Positions 17,965 to 25,644 of a stretch of 25,644 nt of DNA are shown piece by piece; the first letter of the stretch is position 1, and the number at the start of each line of letters is the position of its first letter. The notes under the pieces are model-generated. The model did not search any database. It had not been told where the DNA came from and was given only the letters and a program-made list of their open reading frames with translations. Source of the DNA: DATLFQ01 sp035540915 (GTDB lineage Bacteria; Actinomycetota; Acidimicrobiia; Acidimicrobiales; GCA-2861595). Both the position numbers and the translations under genes were made by a program. Where the stretch lies: assembly GCA_035540915.1 (NCBI GenBank), contig DATLFQ010000022.1, positions 1 through 25,644 on the forward strand, given 5' to 3'.

Positions 17965-19358
17965 GAGATGTGCAGTCCCCTTCCGGTCAGCGCCAGCACC
18001 GTCTCACCGAACACCTCGGACAGGCTCGGGTGGGGCTGGACGAAGCGGCCGACCTCGGCCGGCGTCGCCTCCCAGTTGACGGCCAGGTACCCCGCCCCCA
18101 GCTGCTCGGTGACCCACGGGCCGACCATGTGCACGCCCAGGATGGGGCCGGCCCCTGCGCCGTCGCCGCGGGCCGCCACCACCTTCACCAGCCCCTCGGG
18201 CTCGCCCAGGATGAGCGCACGGCCGTTGCCGCTGAAGGGGTCCTTCTTGGTGACCACGTCGTGGCCGGCCTCCGCGGCGGCCGCCTCCGACAGGCCGACG
18301 AAGGCCACCTCGGGGTGGGTGTAGATGCACCACGGCACCCGGCCGTAGTCCACCGGCAGCGGCGATTCGCCGAGCAGGTCCTGCACGGCCACCATGGCCT
18401 CGGCGAAGGCGACGTGGGCCAGCTGTGGCGTCGCCACCAGGTCCCCGACGGCGTACACGCCCTCCTCGCCGGTGCGGCACCACGGGTCGACGCGGACGTA
18501 GCCCTTGTCGTCGAGCTCGACCGCGGTGCCGGCGTCGAGCAGGCCGTCGGACAGCGGCCGGCGCCCGACCGACACGACCACGGCGTCGACGGTCACCTGC
18601 CCGCCCTCGCCGTAGAGGACCGTCGTGGTGCCCTCCACCGGGCGGTGGCCGTGGACCGGCACCCCCAGCTGCACGTCGATCCCTCGGCGCTTGAACGACC
18701 GGACCAGCACCTCGACGACGTCAATGTCGCAGCCGGCCAGGAGCGTCGGCAGGGCTTCGAGCAGGGTGACCTGGACGCCGAGGTCGCTCATCATCGACGC
18801 GAACTCGCAGCCGATGGCTCCGCCACCGATGACCGCCACCCGCCCGGGGAGTCGGTCCAGCGCCAGCACCTCGTCGGACGTCATGACCAGCTGGCCGTCC
18901 ACCTCGAAGCCGGGAAGGGTGCGGGGCACCGAGCCGGCGGCCAGCACGACGTGCCGACCGACCAGCCGGGTGCCGTCGTCGACCTGCACGGTCCGGTCCG
19001 GGCCGAGCCGCCCGGTGCCGGCCACGGTGGTGACCTTGCGCTTCTTGAGCAGCCCGGCCAGCCCCTTCCAGAGCTGGTCGACCACCTTCTGCTTGCGCTG
19101 CTGGCTGACGGCGAACTCGACGGCGGGCTGCTCGGCCTGCACCCCGAACTCCTTGGCGCCGGCGACCGTCCGGTAGACCGACGCCGTCTCCAGGAACTCC
19201 TTGGCCGGGATGCACCCGCGGTGCAGGCAGGTGCCGCCCACCTTGTCCTTCTCGACGACGGCCACCGAGAGCCCTGCGGCAGCGGCGTAGAGGGCGGCGG
19301 CGTAGCCGCCGGGGCCGCCGCCAACCACGACCAGGTCATGGGTCAGCGCGATGGTCAC
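17961..19358 (-). CDS. lpdA: Dihydrolipoamide dehydrogenase (E3)
   Basis: 465 residues from a GTG at 19358. It has FAD-binding VVVGGGPGGYAAA (10-22), the redox disulfide C44 and C49 in GGTCLHRGCIPAK, an NAD-binding GGGAIGCEFASM region, and AVGDLVATPQLAH for the FAD pyrophosphate. The interface has HPEVAFVGLSE and the C-terminal HPSLSE, the His-Glu pair of the active site. It reoxidises dihydrolipoamide on the E2 with NAD+. It is directly upstream of and overlapping with E2. It begins 4 bp after the stop of the Ni/Co transporter gene, so its translation likely depends on ribosomes leaving that gene; only a weak GGCTGA-type site precedes the start. Confidence 0.96.
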   Translation of the reverse strand: MTIALTHDLVVVGGGPGGYAAALYAAAAGLSVAVVEKDKVGGTCLHRGCIPAKEFLETASVYRTVAGAKEFGVQAEQPAVEFAVSQQRKQKVVDQLWKGLAGLLKKRKVTTVAGTGRLGPDRTVQVDDGTRLVGRHVVLAAGSVPRTLPGFEVDGQLVMTSDEVLALDRLPGRVAVIGGGAIGCEFASMMSDLGVQVTLLEALPTLLAGCDIDVVEVLVRSFKRRGIDVQLGVPVHGHRPVEGTTTVLYGEGGQVTVDAVVVSVGRRPLSDGLLDAGTAVELDDKGYVRVDPWCRTGEEGVYAVGDLVATPQLAHVAFAEAMVAVQDLLGESPLPVDYGRVPWCIYTHPEVAFVGLSEAAAAEAGHDVVTKKDPFSGNGRALILGEPEGLVKVVAARGDGAGAGPILGVHMVGPWVTEQLGAGYLAVNWEATPAEVGRFVQPHPSLSEVFGETVLALTGRGLHIS

Positions 19359-19362
19359 CGGG

Positions 19363-20844
19363 TCAGCCTAGGGCGGCCGCACCGCGGGTCGCGATGACGG
19401 CGCCGGCCACCACCAGGGCCGTCGCGCCCAGGACGGGCAGGAGCCGGAGCACCCGCCCGGCGCCCCGGCGTTCCAGGACGGCGCGGCCTCGGACCAGCGC
19501 CAGGCCGACACCCGTCAGGGTGGCGGCCAGTCCGACCGAGAAGGCGCCGACGAGGGCCAGCCCCAGGGGAGCGCGCCCGGCGGAGAAGGCGCTCACCACC
19601 ACGACGACCGCCGTCGGCGAGGGGAACAACCCACCGGCGGCACCGAGGGCGACCAGCCCGGCCCGAGACAGCGGCGCCACCCCGGCCGGCAGGGCGTGCG
19701 AGTGCCCGTGGTCCCCGTGGTGGTGGTGGTGCTCCTCGCCTTGCTCGTGCCCGTGCCCGTGCCCGTGGTCGTGCTCGTGCCCGTGGTCGTGCCCGTGCCC
19801 GTGGTCGTGACCCTGGACGGCCGCCGCCCGCCGGCGGCGCCGAACCAGCAGCACCACGCCGAGGGCCACCACCGTGACCCCCGCGACCACCTCCAGCCAG
19901 GCGTAGACCCGCTCCGTGGCCACCGACCGGTCGAGCTGGACGAGCACCAGCCCGAGCACCAGCACGCTGGCCGTGTGCATCACCGACACCACCACGCCGA
20001 GGCCGACTGCGTCGCGCGACCGGCCGCGGGTCCCGGCCAGGTACGCCGCCATGAGGGTCTTGCCGTGACCGGGGCCCAGGGCGTGGACGGCGCCGAAGCC
20101 GGCGGCCAACGCCAGGAGACCGACCAGGGCGAGGATGCTTCCCACGTCGCGGGTGACGAGGGCGGCGATCCCGCCGCCCGTCGCCCGAGCCGTCCCCGCC
20201 GTCAGCGCAGCCGGACCGGCCGTCACCGTGCCGGGGACGAAGCTGAACTCGGCCGTTCGGCGGTCGAGGGGCGCCGACAGCAGTTCGTCCGGATAGGCCC
20301 GCAGCTCGTCGCTCACGTCCGCCCCCGGTACGTCAGCGGACAAGATGTCCGCATCTCCCCGGGCCACCACGACGATCTCCCGCCACCCCACCCGCTGGGG
20401 CTCGTTGCCGTCGGCGAAGCGGGCCCGGTGCACGACGACCGGGTCGGTGGGCCCGAGGTCGGCGACGTAGCTGGCCGCCAGCCGCAGCGTGGGCAGCCCG
20501 CCCTGGCCCGGTGGCTCGGTGAGCAGGTGGCGGACGAGGCGCAGCGGCAGCGGCCGCCCCTCGACGGACAGCGTGAGCCGGCCCGCGATCTCGGCGGCGA
20601 GCGACGAGGCGAACTGCTCGCGCCCGGCGGCGAGCCGGCGGCGGGACTGGAAGGCGGGGATCTCGGCCTGGTCGAGCACGTAGTGGACCCGCATCACGCC
20701 GGCCGACACCTCGATCCTCGCGTACCGGTTGACGGTGAAGTTCCCGAGCGGGTGGGCAGCAGCCGAGGCCGCCCACGGACCGCCGAGGGCGGCCAGCGCC
20801 ACCATCGCGAACACGGCGGCCGGCAGGGCGCGCCGCCGGGCCAT
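19363..20844 (-). CDS. NicO-family nickel/cobalt transporter with His-rich loop
   Basis: 493 residues. An N-terminal signal segment (6-29) precedes AHPLGNFTVNRYARIEVS and an extracytoplasmic domain (31-225), as in long actinobacterial members of the family. The transport core has VHALGPGHGKTLMAAYLAG (253-271), MHTASVLVLG (289-298), GLFPSPTA (405-412) and a final pair of helices; about seven helices in total. A cytoplasmic loop at 346-383 holds 19 histidines in 38 residues, as expected for metal capture. It may export or import Ni or Co; the direction cannot be told. The ATG at 20844 follows AGGAGG by only one base, which is unusually tight. It is the first gene of the operon that includes E3 and E2. 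A link to metH through cobalt is possible but inferred. Confidence 0.88.
   Translation of the reverse strand: MARRRALPAAVFAMVALAALGGPWAASAAAHPLGNFTVNRYARIEVSAGVMRVHYVLDQAEIPAFQSRRRLAAGREQFASSLAAEIAGRLTLSVEGRPLPLRLVRHLLTEPPGQGGLPTLRLAASYVADLGPTDPVVVHRARFADGNEPQRVGWREIVVVARGDADILSADVPGADVSDELRAYPDELLSAPLDRRTAEFSFVPGTVTAGPAALTAGTARATGGGIAALVTRDVGSILALVGLLALAAGFGAVHALGPGHGKTLMAAYLAGTRGRSRDAVGLGVVVSVMHTASVLVLGLVLVQLDRSVATERVYAWLEVVAGVTVVALGVVLLVRRRRRAAAVQGHDHGHGHDHGHEHDHGHGHGHEQGEEHHHHHGDHGHSHALPAGVAPLSRAGLVALGAAGGLFPSPTAVVVVVSAFSAGRAPLGLALVGAFSVGLAATLTGVGLALVRGRAVLERRGAGRVLRLLPVLGATALVVAGAVIATRGAAALG
19696..19809 (-). repeat. Hexamer-like tandem repeat encoding the His-rich loop
   Basis: Alternating His-Gly and His-Asp codons give a 6-bp periodic stretch rich in CACGGGCACGAC-type units. 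It encodes residues 346-383 of the transporter. Such a run is prone to slippage, so length may vary between strains. Confidence 0.85.
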
Positions 20845-20901
20845 GCCTCCTGTACGCCGCCCCGGCCCATCCGGATGCCGGCCCATTCCGTACAGCCGCG
20901 C
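20845..20901. promoter_or_regulatory. Divergent promoter region with nested repeats
   Basis: This 57-bp gap separates the transporter operon from the lipoprotein gene. CTGTACG (20850-20856) and CGTACAG (20889-20895) form an inverted repeat. CCGGCCCAT occurs twice (20862-20870 and 20878-20886), and ATCCGGAT (20869-20876) is a palindrome. TACAG-type -10 candidates point outward on each side, 4-5 nt before the starts. It may be a metal-regulator site, but it does not match the NikR, RcnR or Nur sites I know. Confidence 0.35.
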
Positions 20902-21699
20902 GTGTCCCGCATGCTCCTCGCCTTGCTGGCTGTCCTGTCGCTCGGGGGGTGCCGCAGCGCGGGGAACAACCCCGAGGGCGACGCCGCCCCGGGCGCGGGT
21001 CCCGAGGCGCCGGCCGCCGCCCCCGAGGGCGCCACTCCGAAGTCGAGCCCCGAGGCCGTCGTGCAGGCCCTGCTGGCGGCCGAGCAGGCCGCAGACCATG
21101 CCACGTCGTACCGCCTCCTGTCCTCGCAGGGCCGCCGTGACCTCGACGAGGCCGGTTGGGCCCGGCGCCGTACGGAGGTCCCGGCCATCACCGGGTTCCG
21201 GATCGAGGCCAGCGACGGGCCGACCGTCGTGGCGGTGGTCGAACACGAACCGGGGCTCGACCCGTTCGTCGGCCTGCGCCCGGGCCGCGAACGCCAGACC
21301 TGGCAGGCGCGACCGCAGGGCGGCGGCTGGCTGGTCGACGCCGAGCCCGTCGTCGAGCCCGACTACCCGCCGCCAGAGGCGGCGGGCGAGGCGGCGCTGG
21401 CCTGGGCGCGCGCCGTCCAGGCCTGTGACCGGTCGAGAGCGGCCGGGCACGAAGCCGTCACGGCCCTGTTCGGGCAGCCCGACGCCGCCGCCGGCCTGTG
21501 CGGTACGTCCGGCGCGCTGACGGCCGGGCCCGCAGAGCCGGCACCGCCCGGCCCACAGACCGCCGACCTGGTGGCCCAGTTCGGCCCCGAGACGCTGTCC
21601 TGGGCCCGCACGGTGGCCATCTCCGGCGCCCTCCGCCCCTTCTCGGTCGTCCTGGCCCCGATCGGCTCCGTATGGAAGGTGGTAGCGGTCCTCGGCTGA
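20902..21699 (+). CDS. Lipoprotein, unknown function
   Basis: 265 residues from a GTG at 20902; an ATG at 20911 is a possible later start. MLLALLAVLSLGGC gives a good lipobox ending at C17, followed by a Pro/Ala/Gly linker to about residue 50. Residues 52-150 (SPEAVVQALLAAEQAADHATSYRLLSSQGRRD...) look like an NTF2-like or DUF4878-type fold of a secreted protein. The C-terminal half has a pair of cysteines near residues 174 and 194 and ends in SVWKVVAVLG. I recognise no precise family. It is followed by a DUF4331 gene after 41 bp and may share its transcript. Confidence 0.75.
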   Translation: MSRMLLALLAVLSLGGCRSAGNNPEGDAAPGAGPEAPAAAPEGATPKSSPEAVVQALLAAEQAADHATSYRLLSSQGRRDLDEAGWARRRTEVPAITGFRIEASDGPTVVAVVEHEPGLDPFVGLRPGRERQTWQARPQGGGWLVDAEPVVEPDYPPPEAAGEAALAWARAVQACDRSRAAGHEAVTALFGQPDAAAGLCGTSGALTAGPAEPAPPGPQTADLVAQFGPETLSWARTVAISGALRPFSVVLAPIGSVWKVVAVLG

Positions 21700-21740
21700 C
21701 GCAGGGGCCACCCACACGACCCACGAGCAAGGGAGACACG

Positions 21741-23213
21741 TTGCGACTACGAGGCAAGCTGCTCGCCGCCGGGACGGCGGCCGCCACGCTGGGGGTGCTG
21801 GGGGTCACGGGAGACTCCGCCATCGCCTCCAGTCACCGGGAGGCGCCGCTGATCAGCCAGGACCCGGTGGCCGACAACACCGACGTGTACATGTTCCGTG
21901 ACCCGACCGACCCCAGCATGGTCACCATCATCGCCAACTGGATCGGCCTGGAGCAGCCGGCCTCGGGCCCCAACTTCACCCGCTTCGGCGACGACGTCCT
22001 CTACGAGATCCACATCGACAACGACCACGACGTGGTGCCCGACATCACCTACCAGTTCCGCTTCCGCACCACCGTCCGCAACCCGGACACCTTCCTGTAC
22101 AACACCAACCAGCTCACCTCGCCCGGCGACGCCGACCGCAACATCGTCCAGACCTACTCGGTCCGCCGGGTGAACAAGAACGGCACGGCCACCGTGCTGG
22201 CCACCGACGTCCTCACCCCGCCGGCCAACGTCGGCCCCCGCTCGGTTCCCGGCGACTACGAGGCGATCCTGGCCCAGCCGACCATCACCGGCCTCGCCGG
22301 CGGCGGCCGGGTGTTCGCCGGCCCGCGTAAGGACGCCTTCTACGTCGACCTCGGCTCGGTGTTCGACCTGCTGGGCGTGCGCCCGGCACCGTTCAACAGC
22401 CTGCACGCCATCGACCAGCCGGCTGAGCCGGCCCGCGACGGCCTGGCCGACAAGAACGTCCACACCGTCGCCCTCCAGCTGCCCATCTCGTCGGTCACGC
22501 GCACCGGCACCACCCCGACGGTGGTGGACTCCAAGGACTCGGTCATCGGCGTGTACGCCTCCAGCAGCCGCCAGAGCGTGCGCATCCTCCAGCCCGACGG
22601 CAGCGCCCCCCGCAACGCCGGCCGCTGGCTGCAGGTCAGCCGCCTGGCCATCCCCCTGGTCAACGAGGTGCTCATCCCGCTGGGCCTGAAGGACAAGTGG
22701 AACGCCACCGACCCCAAGGACGACGCCCAGTTCTTCCCCAACATCCTGGACCCCGAGCCGGCCAAGCTGGTCGCCGCCCTCTACGACGAGGCCTACACCG
22801 ACAAGGCGACCAAGGTGCCACCGGGCGGCGCGGCGAACCGACCCGACCTGCTCCAGCTCCTGACCGGCCGGCTCATCGGCCTGTCGGAGGCCAACGCCCT
22901 GCCGCCCGCCGATCTGCTGCGGATCAACCTGGCCGTGGCACCCGACACCGCCGACCAGAACGTCACCGACGACCGCCTGGGCGCGCTGGACGGCGACGCC
23001 GCCGGCTTCCCCAACGGCCGCCGTCTCCGTGACGACGTCGTGGACATCGAGCTGCGGGTGCTGGCGGGCCTGCTGCTCGGACCCCCCTACAACGACGGCG
23101 CCAACCCGCTGCTCGGTGACGCGGTGAACGGCAGCGACCGCCCGTACCTGAACGTGTTCCCGTACCAGGCCACGCCCATCAGCGGCTTCGACCAGAACGA
23201 CCGGGCCGATTGA
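21741..23213 (+). CDS. Secreted DUF4331-domain protein
   Basis: 490 residues from a TTG at 21741, chosen because GGGAG lies 5 nt upstream and the signal peptide follows at once. A basic n-region (RLRGK), a hydrophobic stretch and an ASSHREAPLI junction near residue 31 mark export. ASSHREAPLISQDPVADNTD and MFRDPTDP are hallmarks of DUF4331, and IHIDNDHDVVPDITYQF with YLNVFPYQATPISGF fits the rest of the family, which is near full length. The function of DUF4331 is unknown. The next gene, a TPR lipoprotein, starts on its stop codon (TTGA), so the two are translationally coupled and probably act together outside the membrane. Confidence 0.92.
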   Translation: MRLRGKLLAAGTAAATLGVLGVTGDSAIASSHREAPLISQDPVADNTDVYMFRDPTDPSMVTIIANWIGLEQPASGPNFTRFGDDVLYEIHIDNDHDVVPDITYQFRFRTTVRNPDTFLYNTNQLTSPGDADRNIVQTYSVRRVNKNGTATVLATDVLTPPANVGPRSVPGDYEAILAQPTITGLAGGGRVFAGPRKDAFYVDLGSVFDLLGVRPAPFNSLHAIDQPAEPARDGLADKNVHTVALQLPISSVTRTGTTPTVVDSKDSVIGVYASSSRQSVRILQPDGSAPRNAGRWLQVSRLAIPLVNEVLIPLGLKDKWNATDPKDDAQFFPNILDPEPAKLVAALYDEAYTDKATKVPPGGAANRPDLLQLLTGRLIGLSEANALPPADLLRINLAVAPDTADQNVTDDRLGALDGDAAGFPNGRRLRDDVVDIELRVLAGLLLGPPYNDGANPLLGDAVNGSDRPYLNVFPYQATPISGFDQNDRAD

Positions 23214-24535
23214 CCGACCGCCGCCCGGCCGGGGTCGCACTCGGCCTCCTCCTCGTCCTCACCGCCCCCGGCTGCGCCGGGGGCGGTGACGCGACCGGCG
23301 CCCGGCCGGCCACGCCCTTCGTCGCCGTCGACCCGGCCAGCGCCTCGCCCACCGACCGGGCCATCTTCGCCGCCCAGGAGCGGCTGAAGGTCCGGGGCGA
23401 CGACGACAGCGCCCGCCTGGCCCTGGCCCAGGCGTTCCTGCAGAAGGCCCGCGAGGTGGGCGACCCGACCTACTACGCGCGGGCCGACGGGCTGCTCGAG
23501 GTGACCGCCAACGGCCGGGAGGACGACCCCGTCGTCCTGGTGGCCCAGGGCGCGCTGGCCCTGGCCCGCCACGAGTTCGAGGACGCGCTCGAGCTCGGTC
23601 GACGGGCCAGCGAACTGGCGCCGGGGAACCAGGGGGCCCTGGGTGTCACCGTCGACGCCCTGAACGAGCTGGGCCGCTACGACGAGGCGCTGGCGGTGAC
23701 CCAGGCCATGGTCGACGCCCGTCCCGACCTGGCCAGCCTGGCCCGGGTGTCCTACGCCCGGGAGCTGCGGGGCGACCTGGCCGGGGCCGTCACGGCCATG
23801 GCCCAGGCGGCCCGGGCCGGAGCCGGCGCAGGTGAGAACCTGGCCTTCGTCGAACTCCAGCTGGGCACGCTGCTGCTGACCTCGGGCGACCTGGCCGGGG
23901 CCGAGGCGGCCTACGCCCGGGCCGAGCAGGCCTTCCCCGGCTTCGCCCCGGCCGAAGCGGGTCGGGCCCGCCTGCTGGTGGCGCGCGGCCAGTTCGGAGC
24001 AGCCGCCGACCTCCTCGGCGAGGTCGTGGACCGGCTACCGGCGGCCGAGCACGCCATCGCCCACGCCGAGGCCCTGCAGGCCGCGGGGCGAGCCGCCGAG
24101 GCTGCCGAGGCCGAGGCCCTGGTGGACGTCATCGCAGATCTCTACCGGGCCAACGGCGTGGACGTGGACCTCGACCTGGCACTGTTCACGGCCGACACCG
24201 ACCCGGGCGACGAGGCCGTCGACCAGGCCCGTCGAGCCTCCCGCCGCCGGCCCAGCATCGCGGGCCACGACGCGCTGGCCTGGGCGCTGTTCACCGACGG
24301 CCGGGTCGACGCGGCCGTCGAGGAGATGGGCAAGGCGCTGCGGCTGGGCAGCCGCGACCCGCAGCTGCGCTACCACGCCGCCGCGATCGCCATGGCCGAC
24401 GGCGACCGGGCCGGGGCGGCCCGGCACCTGCACGAGGTGCTGGCCACCAACCCCCGCTTCTCGGCCCGCCACGCCCCCGGCGTGGCGGAGCTGGCCAACC
24501 GCCTCGGCCTCGCGCTGCCTCCCCCGCCCGGCTGA
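23210..24535 (+). CDS. TPR-repeat lipoprotein coupled to DUF4331
   Basis: 441 residues from a TTG at 23210 that overlaps the DUF4331 stop. The N-terminus RRPAGVALGLLLVLTAPGC gives a lipoprotein-like signal ending at C22; proline at -2 makes the lipobox imperfect. The rest is alpha-helical with TPR-like units, for example DPVVLVAQGALALARHEFEDALELGRR, GALGVTVDALNELGRYDEAL, LGTLLLTSGDLAGAEAAYARA and HDALAWALFTDGRVDAAVEEM. I estimate six to eight units. TPR proteins are scaffolds, so it may present or assemble the DUF4331 protein. A DUF4331-TPR pair beside a Ni/Co transporter is, as I recall, seen elsewhere, but I could not check this here. Confidence 0.88.
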   Translation: MTDRRPAGVALGLLLVLTAPGCAGGGDATGARPATPFVAVDPASASPTDRAIFAAQERLKVRGDDDSARLALAQAFLQKAREVGDPTYYARADGLLEVTANGREDDPVVLVAQGALALARHEFEDALELGRRASELAPGNQGALGVTVDALNELGRYDEALAVTQAMVDARPDLASLARVSYARELRGDLAGAVTAMAQAARAGAGAGENLAFVELQLGTLLLTSGDLAGAEAAYARAEQAFPGFAPAEAGRARLLVARGQFGAAADLLGEVVDRLPAAEHAIAHAEALQAAGRAAEAAEAEALVDVIADLYRANGVDVDLDLALFTADTDPGDEAVDQARRASRRRPSIAGHDALAWALFTDGRVDAAVEEMGKALRLGSRDPQLRYHAAAIAMADGDRAGAARHLHEVLATNPRFSARHAPGVAELANRLGLALPPPPG

Positions 24536-24561
24536 CGCTCGTCGAATCCCCGGACGCGGAA

Positions 24562-24590
24562 GCGCCCGGGCCCACTCCGGGCCCGGGCGC
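24562..24590. terminator. Strong bidirectional terminator hairpin
   Basis: GCGCCCGGGCCC and GGGCCCGGGCGC form a perfect 12-bp stem with an ACTCC loop. It lies midway between convergent genes ending at 24535 and 24615, so it can stop transcription from both sides. No T-run follows. Confidence 0.8.
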
Positions 24591-24614
24591 ACGCCGCAGT
24601 GCTGTCCCCCTGCG

Positions 24615-25644
24615 CTACCGGGTGGTGGCGATGCCGACGACCGGCCGGTTGAGGCGCAGTGCCCCGGTGGAGCCGCGGAACACCGCGTCGCCGAAGGCGA
24701 AGATGCCGCCGTCGGCGGCCACCAGGTAGTACCCGTCGCCGCTGGCGGTGCCGGCGATGCCGACCACCGGCTGGTTGAGCCGGATGGCGCCGGTGGATCC
24801 ACGGAACACGGCGTCGCCGAAGGCGAAGATGCCACCGTCCGAGGCGGCCAGGAAGTAGCCGTTGCCCGACGGCGTGGCCGCCATGCCGACCACCGGCCGG
24901 TTGAGGCGCAGCGCCCCGGTTGAGCCACGGAACACCGCGTCGCCGAAGGCGAAGATGCCGCCGTCGGCGGCCACCAGCCAGTAGCCGTTGCCCGACGGCG
25001 TGGCCGCCATGCCGACCACCGGCGAGTTCAGCCGCAGCGCCCCGGTCGACCCGCGGAACACCGCGTCGCCGAAGGCGAAGATCCCGCCGTCGGACGCCAC
25101 CAGCCAGTAGCCGTTGCCCGACGGCGTCGCCGCCATGCCGACCACCGGCCGGTTGAGGCGCAGGGCGCCGGTGGAGCCCCGGAACACCGCGTCGCCGAAG
25201 GCGAAGATTCCACCGTCGGCGGCGACGAGCCAGTACCCGTTGCCCGACGGCGTTGCCGCCGTGCCGACCATCGGCGAGTTCAGCCGCAGCGCCCCGGTCG
25301 ACCCGCGGAAGACGGCATCCCCGAAGGCGAACACGCCGCCGTCGGAGGCCGTGAGGAGGTAGCCGTTCGTGGTCGCCGCCGGCTGGCCGGGGTCGCCCGG
25401 CGGCGTCGTGGTCGGCGGCGTGGTGGTCGGGGGCGTCGCCGCAGTCCGGAACTTGTAGACGAACAGGCCGCGGTTGCTGGCGAACTGCACGAAGCCTCGG
25501 CTGATCGAGGGCTGGCCGATGGCCAGCGAGGAGCCGTTGTTCGACGCGTCCTGGGTGAACTCGGTCCCCGGCACCGGCTGGAGCGTGGTGCTGTCCAACA
25601 CGAGCTGCCGGCCGCTGTCGGTGGTCACCACGACACGGTTGCCC
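24615..25644 (-). CDS. Repeat protein with 42-residue GDAVFRGSTG units (partial, N-terminus beyond right edge)
   Basis: 342 residues are visible and the frame runs open through the right edge. The first part (to about residue 85) is a strand-rich region with LVLDSTTLQPVPG, followed by a PTTTPPTTTPPGDPG linker. The remainder is six tandem units of 42 residues, with consensus GIFAFGDAVFRGSTGALRLN plus RPVVGMAATPSGNGYWLVASDG; the last unit ends early in IATTR. Such repeats are common in secreted actinobacterial proteins, often at the C-terminus of enzymes, and may form a beta-propeller. The part outside the window probably holds the signal peptide and the main domain, so the overall function cannot be stated. 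The stop lies 24 bp beyond the shared terminator. Confidence 0.85.
   Translation of the reverse strand, partial: GNRVVVTTDSGRQLVLDSTTLQPVPGTEFTQDASNNGSSLAIGQPSISRGFVQFASNRGLFVYKFRTAATPPTTTPPTTTPPGDPGQPAATTNGYLLTASDGGVFAFGDAVFRGSTGALRLNSPMVGTAATPSGNGYWLVAADGGIFAFGDAVFRGSTGALRLNRPVVGMAATPSGNGYWLVASDGGIFAFGDAVFRGSTGALRLNSPVVGMAATPSGNGYWLVAADGGIFAFGDAVFRGSTGALRLNRPVVGMAATPSGNGYFLAASDGGIFAFGDAVFRGSTGAIRLNQPVVGIAGTASGDGYYLVAADGGIFAFGDAVFRGSTGALRLNRPVVGIATTR
24621..25358 (-). repeat. 126-bp tandem repeat array with 252-bp higher-order period
   Basis: Six in-frame copies of a 126-bp unit. CCGGCCGGTT recurs at 24641, 24893 and 25145, exactly 252 bp apart. GGCGAGTTCAGCCGCAGCGC recurs at 25021 and 25273, also 252 bp apart. 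The array therefore grew mainly by duplication of two-unit blocks. Confidence 0.9.

Noticed and set aside
19696..19809. Short-period repeat mistaken for a CRISPR-like or satellite array
   Set aside because: It encodes the in-frame His-rich loop of the transporter and has no spacer structure.
24621..25358. 126-bp repeats as a CRISPR array
   Set aside because: The units are far too long, wholly coding and in frame, with no unique spacers.

Overview
The window is very GC-rich, almost fully coding DNA with many GTG/TTG starts and overlapping genes, typical of a high-GC actinomycete. The mix of a GAF-LuxR regulator, a PGM1-type ATP-grasp ligase, DUF4331 and GDAVFRGSTG-type repeats suggests an Acidimicrobiia-like lineage. 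That placement is inference from gene content, not from a marker-gene tree. There is no rRNA, tRNA, CRISPR array, transposase or phage gene. It reads as a chromosomal housekeeping segment with some lineage-specific genes.

Left part (1-4717): a GAF-LuxR regulator cut by the left edge runs away from an ODP-like metallo-beta-lactamase-fold protein. A 54-residue acidic small protein, an aldo/keto reductase and a PGM1-like ATP-grasp peptide ligase follow on the plus strand; the last two overlap by ATGA. This is the best candidate in the window for an undescribed ligase system, though the link between peptide and ligase is speculative.

Middle part (4729-12912): a lipoprotein zinc peptidase and a leucyl aminopeptidase form an overlapping minus-strand pair. 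They diverge from a full-length cobalamin-dependent methionine synthase across a perfect 12-bp inverted repeat that contains a -10-like hexamer for each direction. After metH come a minus-strand PH-like membrane protein, a decayed MMPL transporter C-terminus and an eight-helix membrane protein.

Right-centre (13112-20844, minus strand): six genes overlap or lie 4 bp apart. In transcription order they are a Ni/Co transporter with a histidine-rich loop, dihydrolipoamide dehydrogenase (E3), a 2-oxoacid dehydrogenase E2, a LipB-LipA fusion, an M24 peptidase and an atypical SDR. E2 carries the lipoyl lysine, the fusion protein would both attach octanoate and insert sulfur, and E3 reoxidises the lipoamide. 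Lipoyl assembly and use are thus encoded together, but no E1 gene is present.

Right part (20902-25644): a lipoprotein, a secreted DUF4331 protein and a TPR lipoprotein run on the plus strand and diverge from the transporter operon. A strong bidirectional terminator separates them from a minus-strand protein, cut by the right edge, built of 42-residue repeats.
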